Below, in pieces: positions 36,283 through 47,391 of a stretch of DNA of 64,000 nt (the first letter of the stretch is position 1; each line of letters begins with the position of its first letter). Below the pieces are notes generated by a model. The model had not been told where the DNA came from and made no database searches. It saw nothing but the letters and a program-made list of their open reading frames with translations. Made by a program: the position numbers and the translations under genes. The stretch covers positions 62,001 to 126,000 of the forward strand of contig NZ_JAJLQW010000001.1 of NCBI RefSeq assembly GCF_025548535.1, read 5' to 3'. This DNA comes from Undibacterium sp. Jales W-56. Lineage in GTDB: Bacteria; Pseudomonadota; Gammaproteobacteria; Burkholderiales; Burkholderiaceae_D.

Positions 36283-38217
36283 ATGAGTAATCTGGTTCAA
36301 AAATTCCAGGAATACAGCGATTGGCGCAAAGGTGTCGTGAACGCGCTCGAGCAATATCGCGCGTGGATAAATGGATCGGATATGGCCGATGCCGCCAGCG
36401 ATCAGCGTATCTCGCGTTTATTGGAAAGACTGGTCGATGACAAGTTGTCCATCGCTTTCGTCGCAGAATTTTCACGCGGCAAGTCGGAGCTAATTAACGC
36501 CATTTTCTTCGCCGATTACGGCCAGCGTATTTTGCCGTCCTCGGCTGGTCGCACCACCATGTGTCCGACTGAGTTGTTATACGACGAAACAATTCCGCCT
36601 TGCATACGCCTGCTGCCTATCGAAACCCGCAAAGAAGCGCAATCGACCAGCGACTACAAAGGCCAGCACCATGTCTGGACCGTATTTCCACTGAATATCA
36701 ACTCTGGCGACGGCATGCTGGAAGCATTCAAGCAAGTCAGCCTGACCAAGAAAGTATCGATAGAAGAAGCCAAGTCCTACGGCTTGTTTGATGAAAACGA
36801 TCCGGACGCGCCATTGGAAATTGATGAGGACGGGCTGGTAGAAATTTCTCAGTGGCGACATGCGATTGTGAATTTCCCGCATCCTTTGCTCAAAGAAGGT
36901 TTGATCATCGTCGACACCCCGGGCCTGAACGCGATCGGTACCGAACCTGAATTGACCTTGAACCTGATTCCGAACGCGCATGCAGTCTTGTTTATCCTGG
37001 CTGCCGATACCGGCGTCACCAAGAGCGATATTGATGTCTGGCGCAATCATATCGGCGGCGGCCCTGGCCGTATGGTGGTGCTGAATAAGATCGACAGCAT
37101 GTGGGACGAGTTGCGCACACCGGAAGAGATAGAAAATCAGATCAAGCATCAGATAGCAACGGTTGCGCATAATCTGACTATCGATGCAAAACAAATTTTT
37201 CCGGTCTCCGCACAAAAGGGCCTGGTTGCGAAAATCAACAAGGATGCGCCGCTGCTGGCCAAGAGCCGTTTGCCAAGCCTGGAATATGCGCTGTCCAAAG
37301 AATTAATCCCGTCCAAGCAAGAGATTATCCGTTCTCACATGTCTGCCGATATCAACGAAATCACAGGCGGACAGCAAGCGGTTCTCTCTGCACGCAGCCG
37401 CAGCCTGGTCGAGCAGACGATGGAGCTGAAGAGCCTGCGCGGCAAGAACGTGAATGTGATCGAACACATGATGCGCCGCATCGATGCAGAGAAAAAAGAG
37501 TTCGACGCCAGCCTGCTCAAGATGCAGGGAACGCGCGCCGTCTTCACCCGCCTCTCAACCGAGGTGTATACCAGCCTGGGGATGGATATTTTGCGCGAAG
37601 AAATTCGCAAGGCGCGCGATGCCATGGAGAACAGTAATTTTTCTTCCGGCCTGAAAGACGCAGTCAAACAATTCTTCAGCAATATCAAATTTAATCTGCA
37701 GGCCTCCAACAAAAAGACCGATGAAATTTCGGAAATGATGACCATCATGTACCGTAAATTTTCTACAGAACACGGTCTGGCCTTGACTGCGCCGATGCCG
37801 TTTTCCCTGCAAAAATACATACAGGAAGTCAATGCGGTAGAGGCGGTATTTCAGAAGCAATTCAGCGCCACCACCTTGCTCACCAAACCGCGCGTGGTTG
37901 TCATGCAGAAGTTCTTCGACTCCATCGCTGCGCGCGTGAAGCAAAGTTTTTTGCAGGCCAATCGCGATGTCGAGGCATGGCAGAAAGTCGTGATGGCGCC
38001 TCTGGAAGCCCAAATCCGTGAGCATAAAGGCCAGTTGAAAAACCGCATGCAATCGATACAGCGGATTCATGTGGCAACGGATAGCCTGGAAGAAAAAATC
38101 AATTCCTTCGAGAGCATTCAAGCTGAAATGGATGCGCAGAAGAGCAAATTGAACGAGCTGGAAGCGAACTTGAAAAATGCGCTGTCAGCGGAACTGAGCG
38201 CATTAAAGGCGGCCTAG
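36283..38217 (+). CDS. bacterial dynamin-like GTPase
   Basis: 644 residues. The GTPase domain has a P-loop in AEFSRGKSEL (residues 61-70), a conserved threonine region SSAGRTTMCPTE (G2), DTPGLN (G3, near 210) and VLNKIDSMWD (G4, near 267). After it come long helical, coiled-coil regions with a final predicted coiled coil (residues about 590-640). This is the layout of the CrfC/YjdA and related dynamin-family proteins, which act in chromosome or membrane organisation. The first Gly of the usual G-E-F-S-x-G-K-S loop is Ala and the following Thr is Glu. It lies 49 bases after mutM and probably shares its transcript. Confidence 0.82.
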   Translation: MSNLVQKFQEYSDWRKGVVNALEQYRAWINGSDMADAASDQRISRLLERLVDDKLSIAFVAEFSRGKSELINAIFFADYGQRILPSSAGRTTMCPTELLYDETIPPCIRLLPIETRKEAQSTSDYKGQHHVWTVFPLNINSGDGMLEAFKQVSLTKKVSIEEAKSYGLFDENDPDAPLEIDEDGLVEISQWRHAIVNFPHPLLKEGLIIVDTPGLNAIGTEPELTLNLIPNAHAVLFILAADTGVTKSDIDVWRNHIGGGPGRMVVLNKIDSMWDELRTPEEIENQIKHQIATVAHNLTIDAKQIFPVSAQKGLVAKINKDAPLLAKSRLPSLEYALSKELIPSKQEIIRSHMSADINEITGGQQAVLSARSRSLVEQTMELKSLRGKNVNVIEHMMRRIDAEKKEFDASLLKMQGTRAVFTRLSTEVYTSLGMDILREEIRKARDAMENSNFSSGLKDAVKQFFSNIKFNLQASNKKTDEISEMMTIMYRKFSTEHGLALTAPMPFSLQKYIQEVNAVEAVFQKQFSATTLLTKPRVVVMQKFFDSIAARVKQSFLQANRDVEAWQKVVMAPLEAQIREHKGQLKNRMQSIQRIHVATDSLEEKINSFESIQAEMDAQKSKLNELEANLKNALSAELSALKAA

Positions 38218-38395
38218 AAATAGGTGCCAGATCATAGGTCAGGGTTGGGAAGCTGAAGTAAATCAGAATTTATGTGTTAGCGGCTGTCAGATTTAGTCAA
38301 ATCTTGAAGCTTTATAGGTGACTTCTGTCGGCCAATTGCTGGCATTCAGTCATAAGTTCTAGTTGGTGTTGCTTCATTAATTTTAGCGTGGCAAG

Positions 38396-38566
38396 ATGTG
38401 GGGGGAGGCGCTGCACGGGCTCATTGCTCCTCTTTGGTTTTTTGGGACTGCGTGGTCGTATTACGTTTTTTATGCGGCTTTCTTAGTTCGTAGGCACGAG
38501 TTCTTTCTTGCTGCATTTGCAGGTGACCGCAGCTTAGGGGCAACTTGCTATCGCTCTTTTCATTAA
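38396..38566 (+). CDS. possible small membrane protein (56 residues)
   Basis: An ATG at 38396 opens a 56-codon frame ending TAA at 38566, 10 bases before the next gene. The product is hydrophobic and aromatic-rich (HGLIAPLWFFGTAW, YYVFYAAFLV) with a basic middle. No good ribosome site is seen, so this may be chance. The rest of the 38218-38576 gap shows nothing clear. Confidence 0.3.
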   Translation: MWGEALHGLIAPLWFFGTAWSYYVFYAAFLVRRHEFFLAAFAGDRSLGATCYRSFH

Positions 38567-38576
38567 TTAAGCAGAT

Positions 38577-39011
38577 ATGTGGAAACTAGCGTTTAAGAGG
38601 ACAGTCCGTGGATTACTTCGAGCATTCTGGGTGGCTCCATTACTTGTAGCTGCCTACACACTGATGGCGGAAGTAACGAGCGGCGTAGGTAACGATATAT
38701 CCCGTACTGCATTTGCTTTGCTTGCTATTGTATCTCTCACAGCGGCGGTAACTGCCTTTTACCTTGTGCTGGTTGGCTTTCCAATTTTGTTCGTTCTGAC
38801 GGTGCTAAAACTTGACCACCCCGTCCTCGCAAGTATCGTAGCGGGAGGTCTAATATTTTGGCGTACCGGGTTAGCAAACCAGCGTCAGTGGACTTATTCG
38901 GAAGACGTCATGGTTTTTACCGTCGTAAGCGTAATAGTTGCGTTTGTGGCGACGTATGAGACGCGTTTTACCTCAATGCAAAATGCGGACGCAAAGCACC
39001 CGCCAGCTTAG
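38577..39011 (+). CDS. hypothetical membrane protein, four predicted helices
   Basis: 144 residues not recognised. Four hydrophobic segments are visible (FWVAPLLVAAYTLMA; AFALLAIVSLTAAVTAFYLV followed by LVGFPILFVLTVL; LASIVAGGLIFW; VMVFTVVSVIVAFVATY), with a basic N-terminus and a polar tail. Codon use differs from neighbours (frequent GTA, CTA, ATA, CGA), suggesting recent arrival. No ribosome-binding site is obvious. It lies between a conserved GTPase gene and rpoD. Confidence 0.55.
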   Translation: MWKLAFKRTVRGLLRAFWVAPLLVAAYTLMAEVTSGVGNDISRTAFALLAIVSLTAAVTAFYLVLVGFPILFVLTVLKLDHPVLASIVAGGLIFWRTGLANQRQWTYSEDVMVFTVVSVIVAFVATYETRFTSMQNADAKHPPA

Positions 39012-39114
39012 TCTTTGAATGCCCACTATTGTGAAGCGCGACCGGCAGCTTTGAGGTGATTGCATACACATATGATCTAACATCTCCTGTCAGATAAAAT
39101 CACAACCCGCACAG

Positions 39115-39154
39115 AAAAGCTTGTCAGCACGGATGCGCTGACAAGCTTTTTTTC
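39115..39154 (-). terminator. rho-independent terminator after rpoD
   Basis: A 14-base perfect stem (AAAAGCTTGTCAGC and its complement) with an 8-base loop between the hypothetical gene and rpoD. T/A runs on both sides make it likely bidirectional. Confidence 0.85.
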
Positions 39155-39157
39155 TGC

Positions 39158-41938
<2,781 letters not shown>

Positions 41939-42023
41939 GTAACGAAATCTAGTACAGCAACAAATTAATATGCGTAGGGAGCTGGAAAGCTGATCAGCGA
42001 GCGCCCCTGAATCAAAGATGAAA

Positions 42024-42049
42024 AAAGCCCGCTGGTGAAAGCGGGCTTT
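42024..42049 (-). terminator. hairpin terminator upstream of rpoD
   Basis: A 10-base stem AAAGCCCGCT / AGCGGGCTTT with a 6-base loop and T6 on the minus-strand side, 86 bases before the rpoD start. It points into rpoD, so it ends a minus-strand transcript that now has no gene upstream, or acts as an attenuator of the rpoD leader. The remaining 42050-42315 stretch shows no clear features. Confidence 0.6.
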
Positions 42050-42315
42050 CGTCATCTTTATTCATGGATGAACAGAGGACGCGATTATCCTAGGCTTCTG
42101 TGTTCTTGGCAAGTTAAGTTGCACATTTTTTGCGCTGGTTTGATGGTTGGCCGGAGCTGGGTTTGACGGCATTTTTCGATGGCGAAAAAACATGACGAGG
42201 TATAGCGCGATTGAATCTATTTTTACCTGCGATTGTCAGCAGGTGCCGGCGATCCTGCTATCAGATTGGCAAAATTACCTTTATACTTGGATCCATTCTT
42301 TTTTGATCATGTTTA

Positions 42316-43470
42316 ATGAAATCAAGCTCCACCAAAGTCCGCAGCGCGGATCGTACCGATAGTTCCCAGGTCGAATCCGTATATGCCGATCCGAGTTTTT
42401 CTGCGGATTTAATTCAATGGCAAAAACAATATGGGCGTCATGAACTGCCCTGGCAAAATACCACCGACGCTTATCGCGTCTGGCTCTCTGAAATCATGTT
42501 GCAGCAGACCCAGGTAGCTGCGGTCATTCCATACTATCAGCGTTTTCTGGCCAGCTTCCCGACCGTATTTGCATTGGCCGATGCGCCATCGGAAGAGGTG
42601 ATGGCGCACTGGAGCGGTCTGGGGTATTACACCCGGGCGCGCAATTTGCATCAATGTGCAAAACAAGTCGTGGTGAATTACGCAGGAAAATTCCCTGCCG
42701 ATCCTCAGCTATTGCAGCAGTTGCCGGGGATAGGGCGTTCTACGGCAGCGGCAATTGCCGCATTCTCATACGGTAGCCGTGCGGCGATCCTGGACGGCAA
42801 TGTCAAGCGCGTATTGGCCCGGGTATTTGGTATCGCCGGTTATCCCGGCACAAAAAAAATCGAAGATGACATGTGGTTACGGGCGCAGGCGCTGTTGCCT
42901 GAAACCGGGATCGAATCCTATACCCAGGGATTGATGGATATGGGCGCTACTCTATGTACCCGCAGCAGCCCGTCTTGCCCACGCTGCCCTATGCAGCAGC
43001 GCTGCGTCGCTCATGCAGAACAGCGTACCGCCGAACTGCCGACACGCAAACCAAAAAAGCAGCAAAAAGAAAAACAGACGCTGATGCTGGTATTGCGTCA
43101 TCAGAATCAGGTCTTGCTGGAGCAGCGCCCTGACAGCGGCATCTGGGGCGGCTTGCTGTCTCTGCCTGAACTCGATGGCATGCAAGAACGCAATCCCGAT
43201 GAGTCAGCCGACGAGGCGCATGATCTACCTGAACAAAGTCTGGCGGCCAAAAGATACGCAGCGCAGTTTGGTGAGGTCACGGCGATGCGGCAATTGCCCG
43301 GATTTTCACATGGATTTACGCATTTCAAATTGCATGCAACAGTGCTGCAATTGAATGTGTCGCAACGGAGTTCTCAGGTTGGCGAACAGCGCTGGATCTG
43401 GCTGGATCTGGCGCAGGTAGCGCAGGCCGCATTGCCCGCGCCGGTGAAAAAATATCTGTTGGCGATGTAA
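42316..43470 (+). CDS. mutY: adenine DNA glycosylase MutY
   Basis: Removes adenine mispaired with 8-oxoguanine. 384 residues: HhH-GPD domain with LPGIGRSTAAAIAAF and the catalytic Asp in ILDGNVKRVLARVFG, the four-cysteine 4Fe-4S loop (C-x6-C-x2-C-x5-C in LCTRSSPSCPRCPMQQRC), and a C-terminal NUDIX-like domain that reads 8-oxoG (LLEQRPDSGIWGGLLSLPE). The N-terminus has about 25 extra polar residues before the fold. It completes the GO system with MutM. Confidence 0.96.
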   Translation: MKSSSTKVRSADRTDSSQVESVYADPSFSADLIQWQKQYGRHELPWQNTTDAYRVWLSEIMLQQTQVAAVIPYYQRFLASFPTVFALADAPSEEVMAHWSGLGYYTRARNLHQCAKQVVVNYAGKFPADPQLLQQLPGIGRSTAAAIAAFSYGSRAAILDGNVKRVLARVFGIAGYPGTKKIEDDMWLRAQALLPETGIESYTQGLMDMGATLCTRSSPSCPRCPMQQRCVAHAEQRTAELPTRKPKKQQKEKQTLMLVLRHQNQVLLEQRPDSGIWGGLLSLPELDGMQERNPDESADEAHDLPEQSLAAKRYAAQFGEVTAMRQLPGFSHGFTHFKLHATVLQLNVSQRSSQVGEQRWIWLDLAQVAQAALPAPVKKYLLAM

Positions 43471-43514
43471 TCGGGCGCCGCTGTTGGTCGCTCTCGTTTT
43501 GATTGCTTTATATG

Positions 43515-43735
43515 GGACTTACGCAAAAACCAAAACCACTCAACACCGAGACACAGAGGACAGGCAAGAGTCAATAACCCTTTGGTATGTTGATATTGAA
43601 AACGTATCCGCAAGCTGGCTGCGCCTGCTGGCACGAAATGCCTCTGGAAGCCGCAACCAGCCTGCGGGTTCAATATGGGGTTTTTAAAATTTACCTATGA
43701 GTTGAGATAAGCAGTTCGCGGTTTTGCGTAAGTCC
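43515..43735. repeat. dispersed repeat, copy 2 (perfect 14-bp ends, 221 bp)
   Basis: Ends GGACTTACGCAAAA and TTTTGCGTAAGTCC are exact inverted complements. The interior shares long blocks with copy 1 at 29541-29735 in the same orientation. It lies in the 310-base gap between mutY and the hydrolase gene. The open frames on the minus strand of both copies look alike only because the DNA is repeated. Likely a MITE. Confidence 0.78.
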
Positions 43736-43781
43736 TACTTATAAAATTGACTGAATACTGAATAAAGGAGATGGATTGGAG

Positions 43782-45284
43782 ATGAACTTGTTTTCCACAA
43801 CCACTGCGGTCCGGCTGCATCGCCTGGGGCTGGCGTTGACATTGAGCCTGCCGGTGCTCGCACAGGCCGCGACCAGACCATGCCGTATTCCGGATTTTCC
43901 ACAAGAGCTACAGTGCGGACAGATACAACGTCCGCTCGACCCGGCACAGCCGGACGGTAAAAAAATCGATGTGCATTTTGTGGTGGTGCCGTCGCAAGAC
44001 AAAAATAAATTATCTGACGCCGTATTCGTATTGGCTGGCGGTCCGGGGCAGAGTGCGATCAATGTCGCCGCCTGGGGACAAATCGTATTGGGGCGCTTAA
44101 ATCGCCGTCGTGACCTGGTATTCGTCGATCAGCGCGGAACGGGGCGCAGCGCCGCTTTGCAATGCCCGGAGTTGGAAAACAACGAGGCACTTCCAGATAG
44201 GGATCAATCGCTGGCGCTGACCCTGGCTTGCATGAAAACTTTACAGGCTTTGCCGTATGGCGACCTGCGTTATTTCAGCACCAGTATTGCAGTACAGGAT
44301 TTAGAAGCGGTGCGCTTGATGCAGGGTTACGGCAAGATCAATCTGGTTGGCGCCTCGTATGGTACCCGTGCCGGACTGGAGTTTTTGCGCCAGTATCCGC
44401 AGTCGGTGAAGCGCATGGTGATCGATGGCGTGGTGCCGCCGGACATGCGTTTTCCTGCTGAGGATGCGCAAAAAGCGCTGGATGGATTATTTACCGATTG
44501 CGCTAAGGACAGCTCATGCAACCGGGCCTATCCCGACTTGGCGCAGCGCTGGAAAAAATTATTGGCCAGCCTGCCGCAAAAAACTTCTTTTACCCATCCG
44601 CGTCTGGGCTCATCCGTTTCCGCCACCATCACGCATGATGTTTTGTTGGGCATGGTACACAAGACGCTGTATACCCCCGCCAGCCTGGCTGCCTTGCCGT
44701 ACGCTCTGACCCAGGCGGAGCAAGCTAATTACGCACCGCTGGTCACCTTGAGCGGATCATTCGGTTTGCCGTCACCGACCGGGATTGCCTACGGCATGCA
44801 TTTTTCAGTCTGGTGCGGCGAGGCGTTTAGCCGTCCGCCAAGCCAGCCGGCCAATGATGAGTTCGAAAAAATGATGGAGCAGATGTATGGCGCCGTATGC
44901 AGCGCGTGGCCGAAGGCGGCCATTCCAGCGGGCTTTTATACGATCCCTGTGAGTCCGGCGCCAGTGCTGTTGCTGAGCGGCGGCATTGATCCGGTGACGC
45001 CGACCCGGCACGGTGACAGCGTCGCCAAAGCCCTGGGAGCGAATGCGCGTCACCTGAGTATTCAGAATGCCGGACATGGCTTGCTGACCCAGGGCTGCGT
45101 GCGCGATGTGGTGTATCACTACCTGAATGCGAAAGACGATGCCGGCGCGCTCAAAGTCGATGCCAGTTGCGTACGCCAGATACCGCGACCGCTGGCCTGG
45201 CAATTGCCAAAAGCCCGGCCTGTGACCAATGCATCGGGTGCGCCTGCTGTCCCCGGTACCTCTGAAACGGGAGCCAGGCCATGA
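43782..45284 (+). CDS. secreted alpha/beta hydrolase (TAP/prolyl-aminopeptidase-like)
   Basis: About 500 residues with an N-terminal signal peptide (LGLALTLSLPVLAQAA). The alpha/beta-hydrolase fold is clear: oxyanion region LAGGPGQSA, VFVDQRGTGRS, the nucleophile Ser in GASYGTRAG (near 189), Asp in GGIDPVTP (near 402) and His in NAGHGLL (near 431). This matches the secreted tripeptidyl/prolyl aminopeptidase-like family. AAGGAG lies 11 bases before ATG 43782; TTG at 43776 with 5-base spacing is an alternative. Its stop overlaps the start of the ABC ATPase gene by 4 bases, so the three genes form one unit. Confidence 0.85.
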   Translation: MNLFSTTTAVRLHRLGLALTLSLPVLAQAATRPCRIPDFPQELQCGQIQRPLDPAQPDGKKIDVHFVVVPSQDKNKLSDAVFVLAGGPGQSAINVAAWGQIVLGRLNRRRDLVFVDQRGTGRSAALQCPELENNEALPDRDQSLALTLACMKTLQALPYGDLRYFSTSIAVQDLEAVRLMQGYGKINLVGASYGTRAGLEFLRQYPQSVKRMVIDGVVPPDMRFPAEDAQKALDGLFTDCAKDSSCNRAYPDLAQRWKKLLASLPQKTSFTHPRLGSSVSATITHDVLLGMVHKTLYTPASLAALPYALTQAEQANYAPLVTLSGSFGLPSPTGIAYGMHFSVWCGEAFSRPPSQPANDEFEKMMEQMYGAVCSAWPKAAIPAGFYTIPVSPAPVLLLSGGIDPVTPTRHGDSVAKALGANARHLSIQNAGHGLLTQGCVRDVVYHYLNAKDDAGALKVDASCVRQIPRPLAWQLPKARPVTNASGAPAVPGTSETGARP

Positions 45285-46093
45285 TCGTCGTGCAGGATTT
45301 ACATAAGGCTTTTGTGCGTCAGGGCAAGCCGGTATTCAAACTGAATCTGAATTTCGGCCAGCGCCGCCAAGAATCTGTGAAGGCGGTGGATGGCGTGAGT
45401 TTTCGCGCAGAGGATGGCGCGATTACCGGCTTGCTCGGCGCCAATGGCGCCGGTAAGACGACCAGTCTGCGCATGATTGCATCGTTGCTGGCGGCAGATC
45501 GCGGTGAGATTACGGTCGATGGCATGCAGGTCAAAGCGGGTCAGCAGGGAACGCAATCGAATATGGGTGTGCTATCGGATGCCCGCGGCCTGTATCCGCG
45601 CCTGACTGCACGCGAAAATATCCAGTATTACGGTAGCCTGCACGGCATGGAGCGCGGCTTGATTGAACAACGCACGAACCAGCTCGCGCATTGGCTGGGG
45701 ATGCAGGAATTGCTGGATCGACGTACCGAGGGGTTCAGTCAGGGCGAACGTATGAAGACAGCGCTGGCACGCGCTTTAATTCACGATCCCAAGAATATTA
45801 TTCTCGACGAGCCGACCAATGGACTCGATGTGGTTGCCACCCGCGCCCTGCGCGAATTCTTGCGTTGGCTCAGATCGCCTGAGGGCGGTGGAAAATGCAT
45901 CATATTTTCTACCCATATCATGCAGGAAGTAGAGCGCCTGTGTGATCAGGTGGTGATCGTCGCACAGGGGCGCAATGTCGCCAGCGGCACGGTAGAACAG
46001 TTGCTGCAACAGGCGACCGAACCGAATTTTGAAGACGCCTTTGTCAAGCTGGCGTTCCTGAATCCAGCGACAGCCATCAAGAGGAGCAACTGA
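45281..46093 (+). CDS. natA: NatA-type ABC exporter ATPase
   Basis: 270 residues: Walker [10 protein letters not shown] (53-61), signature [10 protein letters not shown] in place of the usual LSGGQ, Walker [13 protein letters not shown] and H-loop STHIMQE. The sequence [21 protein letters not shown] at the N-terminus fits the Na+-export NatA and related ATPases. Starts within the hydrolase stop; its own stop touches the natB start by one base. The transported substrate is not certain. Confidence 0.85.
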   Translation: MIVVQDLHKAFVRQGKPVFKLNLNFGQRRQESVKAVDGVSFRAEDGAITGLLGANGAGKTTSLRMIASLLAADRGEITVDGMQVKAGQQGTQSNMGVLSDARGLYPRLTARENIQYYGSLHGMERGLIEQRTNQLAHWLGMQELLDRRTEGFSQGERMKTALARALIHDPKNIILDEPTNGLDVVATRALREFLRWLRSPEGGGKCIIFSTHIMQEVERLCDQVVIVAQGRNVASGTVEQLLQQATEPNFEDAFVKLAFLNPATAIKRSN

Positions 46094-47256
46094 TGAACGC
46101 CATGTTTGCGATTTTCCGTAAAGAGATCAAGGATGCCTTGCGTGACCGGCGTACTTTGCTGGTCGCCTTATTTGGTTCATTGCTTGGCGTACCCCTGATT
46201 CTGTTTATTTTTTCCATAGTGCTGTCGCAGGTAGAATCGCAGGAAGAGAAGCGTAGCGTGCTGGTAGCCGGAATCAAAAACGCGCCTGGCCTGGAAAATT
46301 TTATCTTGCGCCAGGGATATCAGATCAAGCCGGCGCCCGATGATTACGAAGCCAAATCCAGGAACAAGGAAATTGATCAGCCGGTGCTGTTGGTGCCGGA
46401 ACATTTTCAGGAAAAATTATCTGCCGGTGAAAAGGTGACTCTAGCAATCGCTTACGACACCTCGAATCGCCAGGCGGAATTCGGGCTGCGTCCATTGAAG
46501 CGCATACTTGAGGGTTATGTGCAGGAGAATGCGGGGCTCAGCCTGATGATGCGCGGCGTCTCACCGGAAATTCTGCAATTGATTGAAGTCAAAGAGCGTC
46601 ACCTGCAAAGCCCCGATGAACGCAAGGCGACCGTCACGACCATGCTGCCGATGATGGTATTGATGGCGATCGTCCTGGGCGGCATGTATGCCGCGATCGA
46701 TACCACCGCAGGTGAACGCGAGCGCGGTTCGCTGGAGCCTTTGATGATGAATCCCATCTCAGGCTGGCAACTGGCAGTGGGTAAGTGGGGCGCGGTTGCC
46801 GCGGTCAGTATGGGTGTGGTGGTATTGACCATTTTCAGTTTTTTTCCTTCGCAATGGCTGATACGCAATGAGACCTTGCGTGCCGAATTCCAATTCGGGA
46901 TGCATGATGCGTTGGGGTTCCTCTGGGTGTTATTGCCGCTGGCCGCCAGTCTTGCCGCGATCCAGATCGCAGTCGCGTTGGATTGCAAAGGGTATAAAGA
47001 AGCGCAGGTCCGCAACCAGATGATCAGCATGTTTGTACCGATGATGACCTTGATGCCTATCATTTTCCCCGGACGCGAACCGACCTGGTTCCAATGGGTG
47101 CCGGTATTGGCACAAAACCAAATGATGAATCAGGTATTAAAAGGTGAGACGGTCAGCATCGCGACCATCGCCACGGCTTTACTCGTCTGCGCTGGCATGA
47201 CGGCGCTCAGTCTGGCCTATGTAGCGCAAAAAATGCGCCGGGTAGTCATGGTATAA
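46093..47256 (+). CDS. natB: NatB-type ABC exporter permease
   Basis: 387 residues: one N-terminal helix (LLVALFGSLLGVPLILFIFSIVL), a large external domain (residues about 45-190), then five further helices including MMVLMAIVLGGMYAAIDTTAGERERGSLEPLMMNP, the signature seen in NatB/ABC-2 permeases. It pairs with NatA to export Na+ or another substrate. The full unit is hydrolase-natA-natB. Confidence 0.85.
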   Translation: MNAMFAIFRKEIKDALRDRRTLLVALFGSLLGVPLILFIFSIVLSQVESQEEKRSVLVAGIKNAPGLENFILRQGYQIKPAPDDYEAKSRNKEIDQPVLLVPEHFQEKLSAGEKVTLAIAYDTSNRQAEFGLRPLKRILEGYVQENAGLSLMMRGVSPEILQLIEVKERHLQSPDERKATVTTMLPMMVLMAIVLGGMYAAIDTTAGERERGSLEPLMMNPISGWQLAVGKWGAVAAVSMGVVVLTIFSFFPSQWLIRNETLRAEFQFGMHDALGFLWVLLPLAASLAAIQIAVALDCKGYKEAQVRNQMISMFVPMMTLMPIIFPGREPTWFQWVPVLAQNQMMNQVLKGETVSIATIATALLVCAGMTALSLAYVAQKMRRVVMV

Positions 47257-47391
47257 ACCGCCGGATCATCCGATCGCCCATCCTGGGTGCGACGATTTGA
47301 GCCGTCGCGCCGGGGATCTTTATTGTATCGATATACAGAGTTGTTTTAGCTTGTGATACCCTGATATTCTGATTGCTGATGTTTAATCATT

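Noticed and set aside
41939..42055. A further 39-residue N-terminal extension of rpoD
   Set aside because: It crosses the orphan hairpin terminator and has no start with a ribosome site; MKNNSTDS is the better start.
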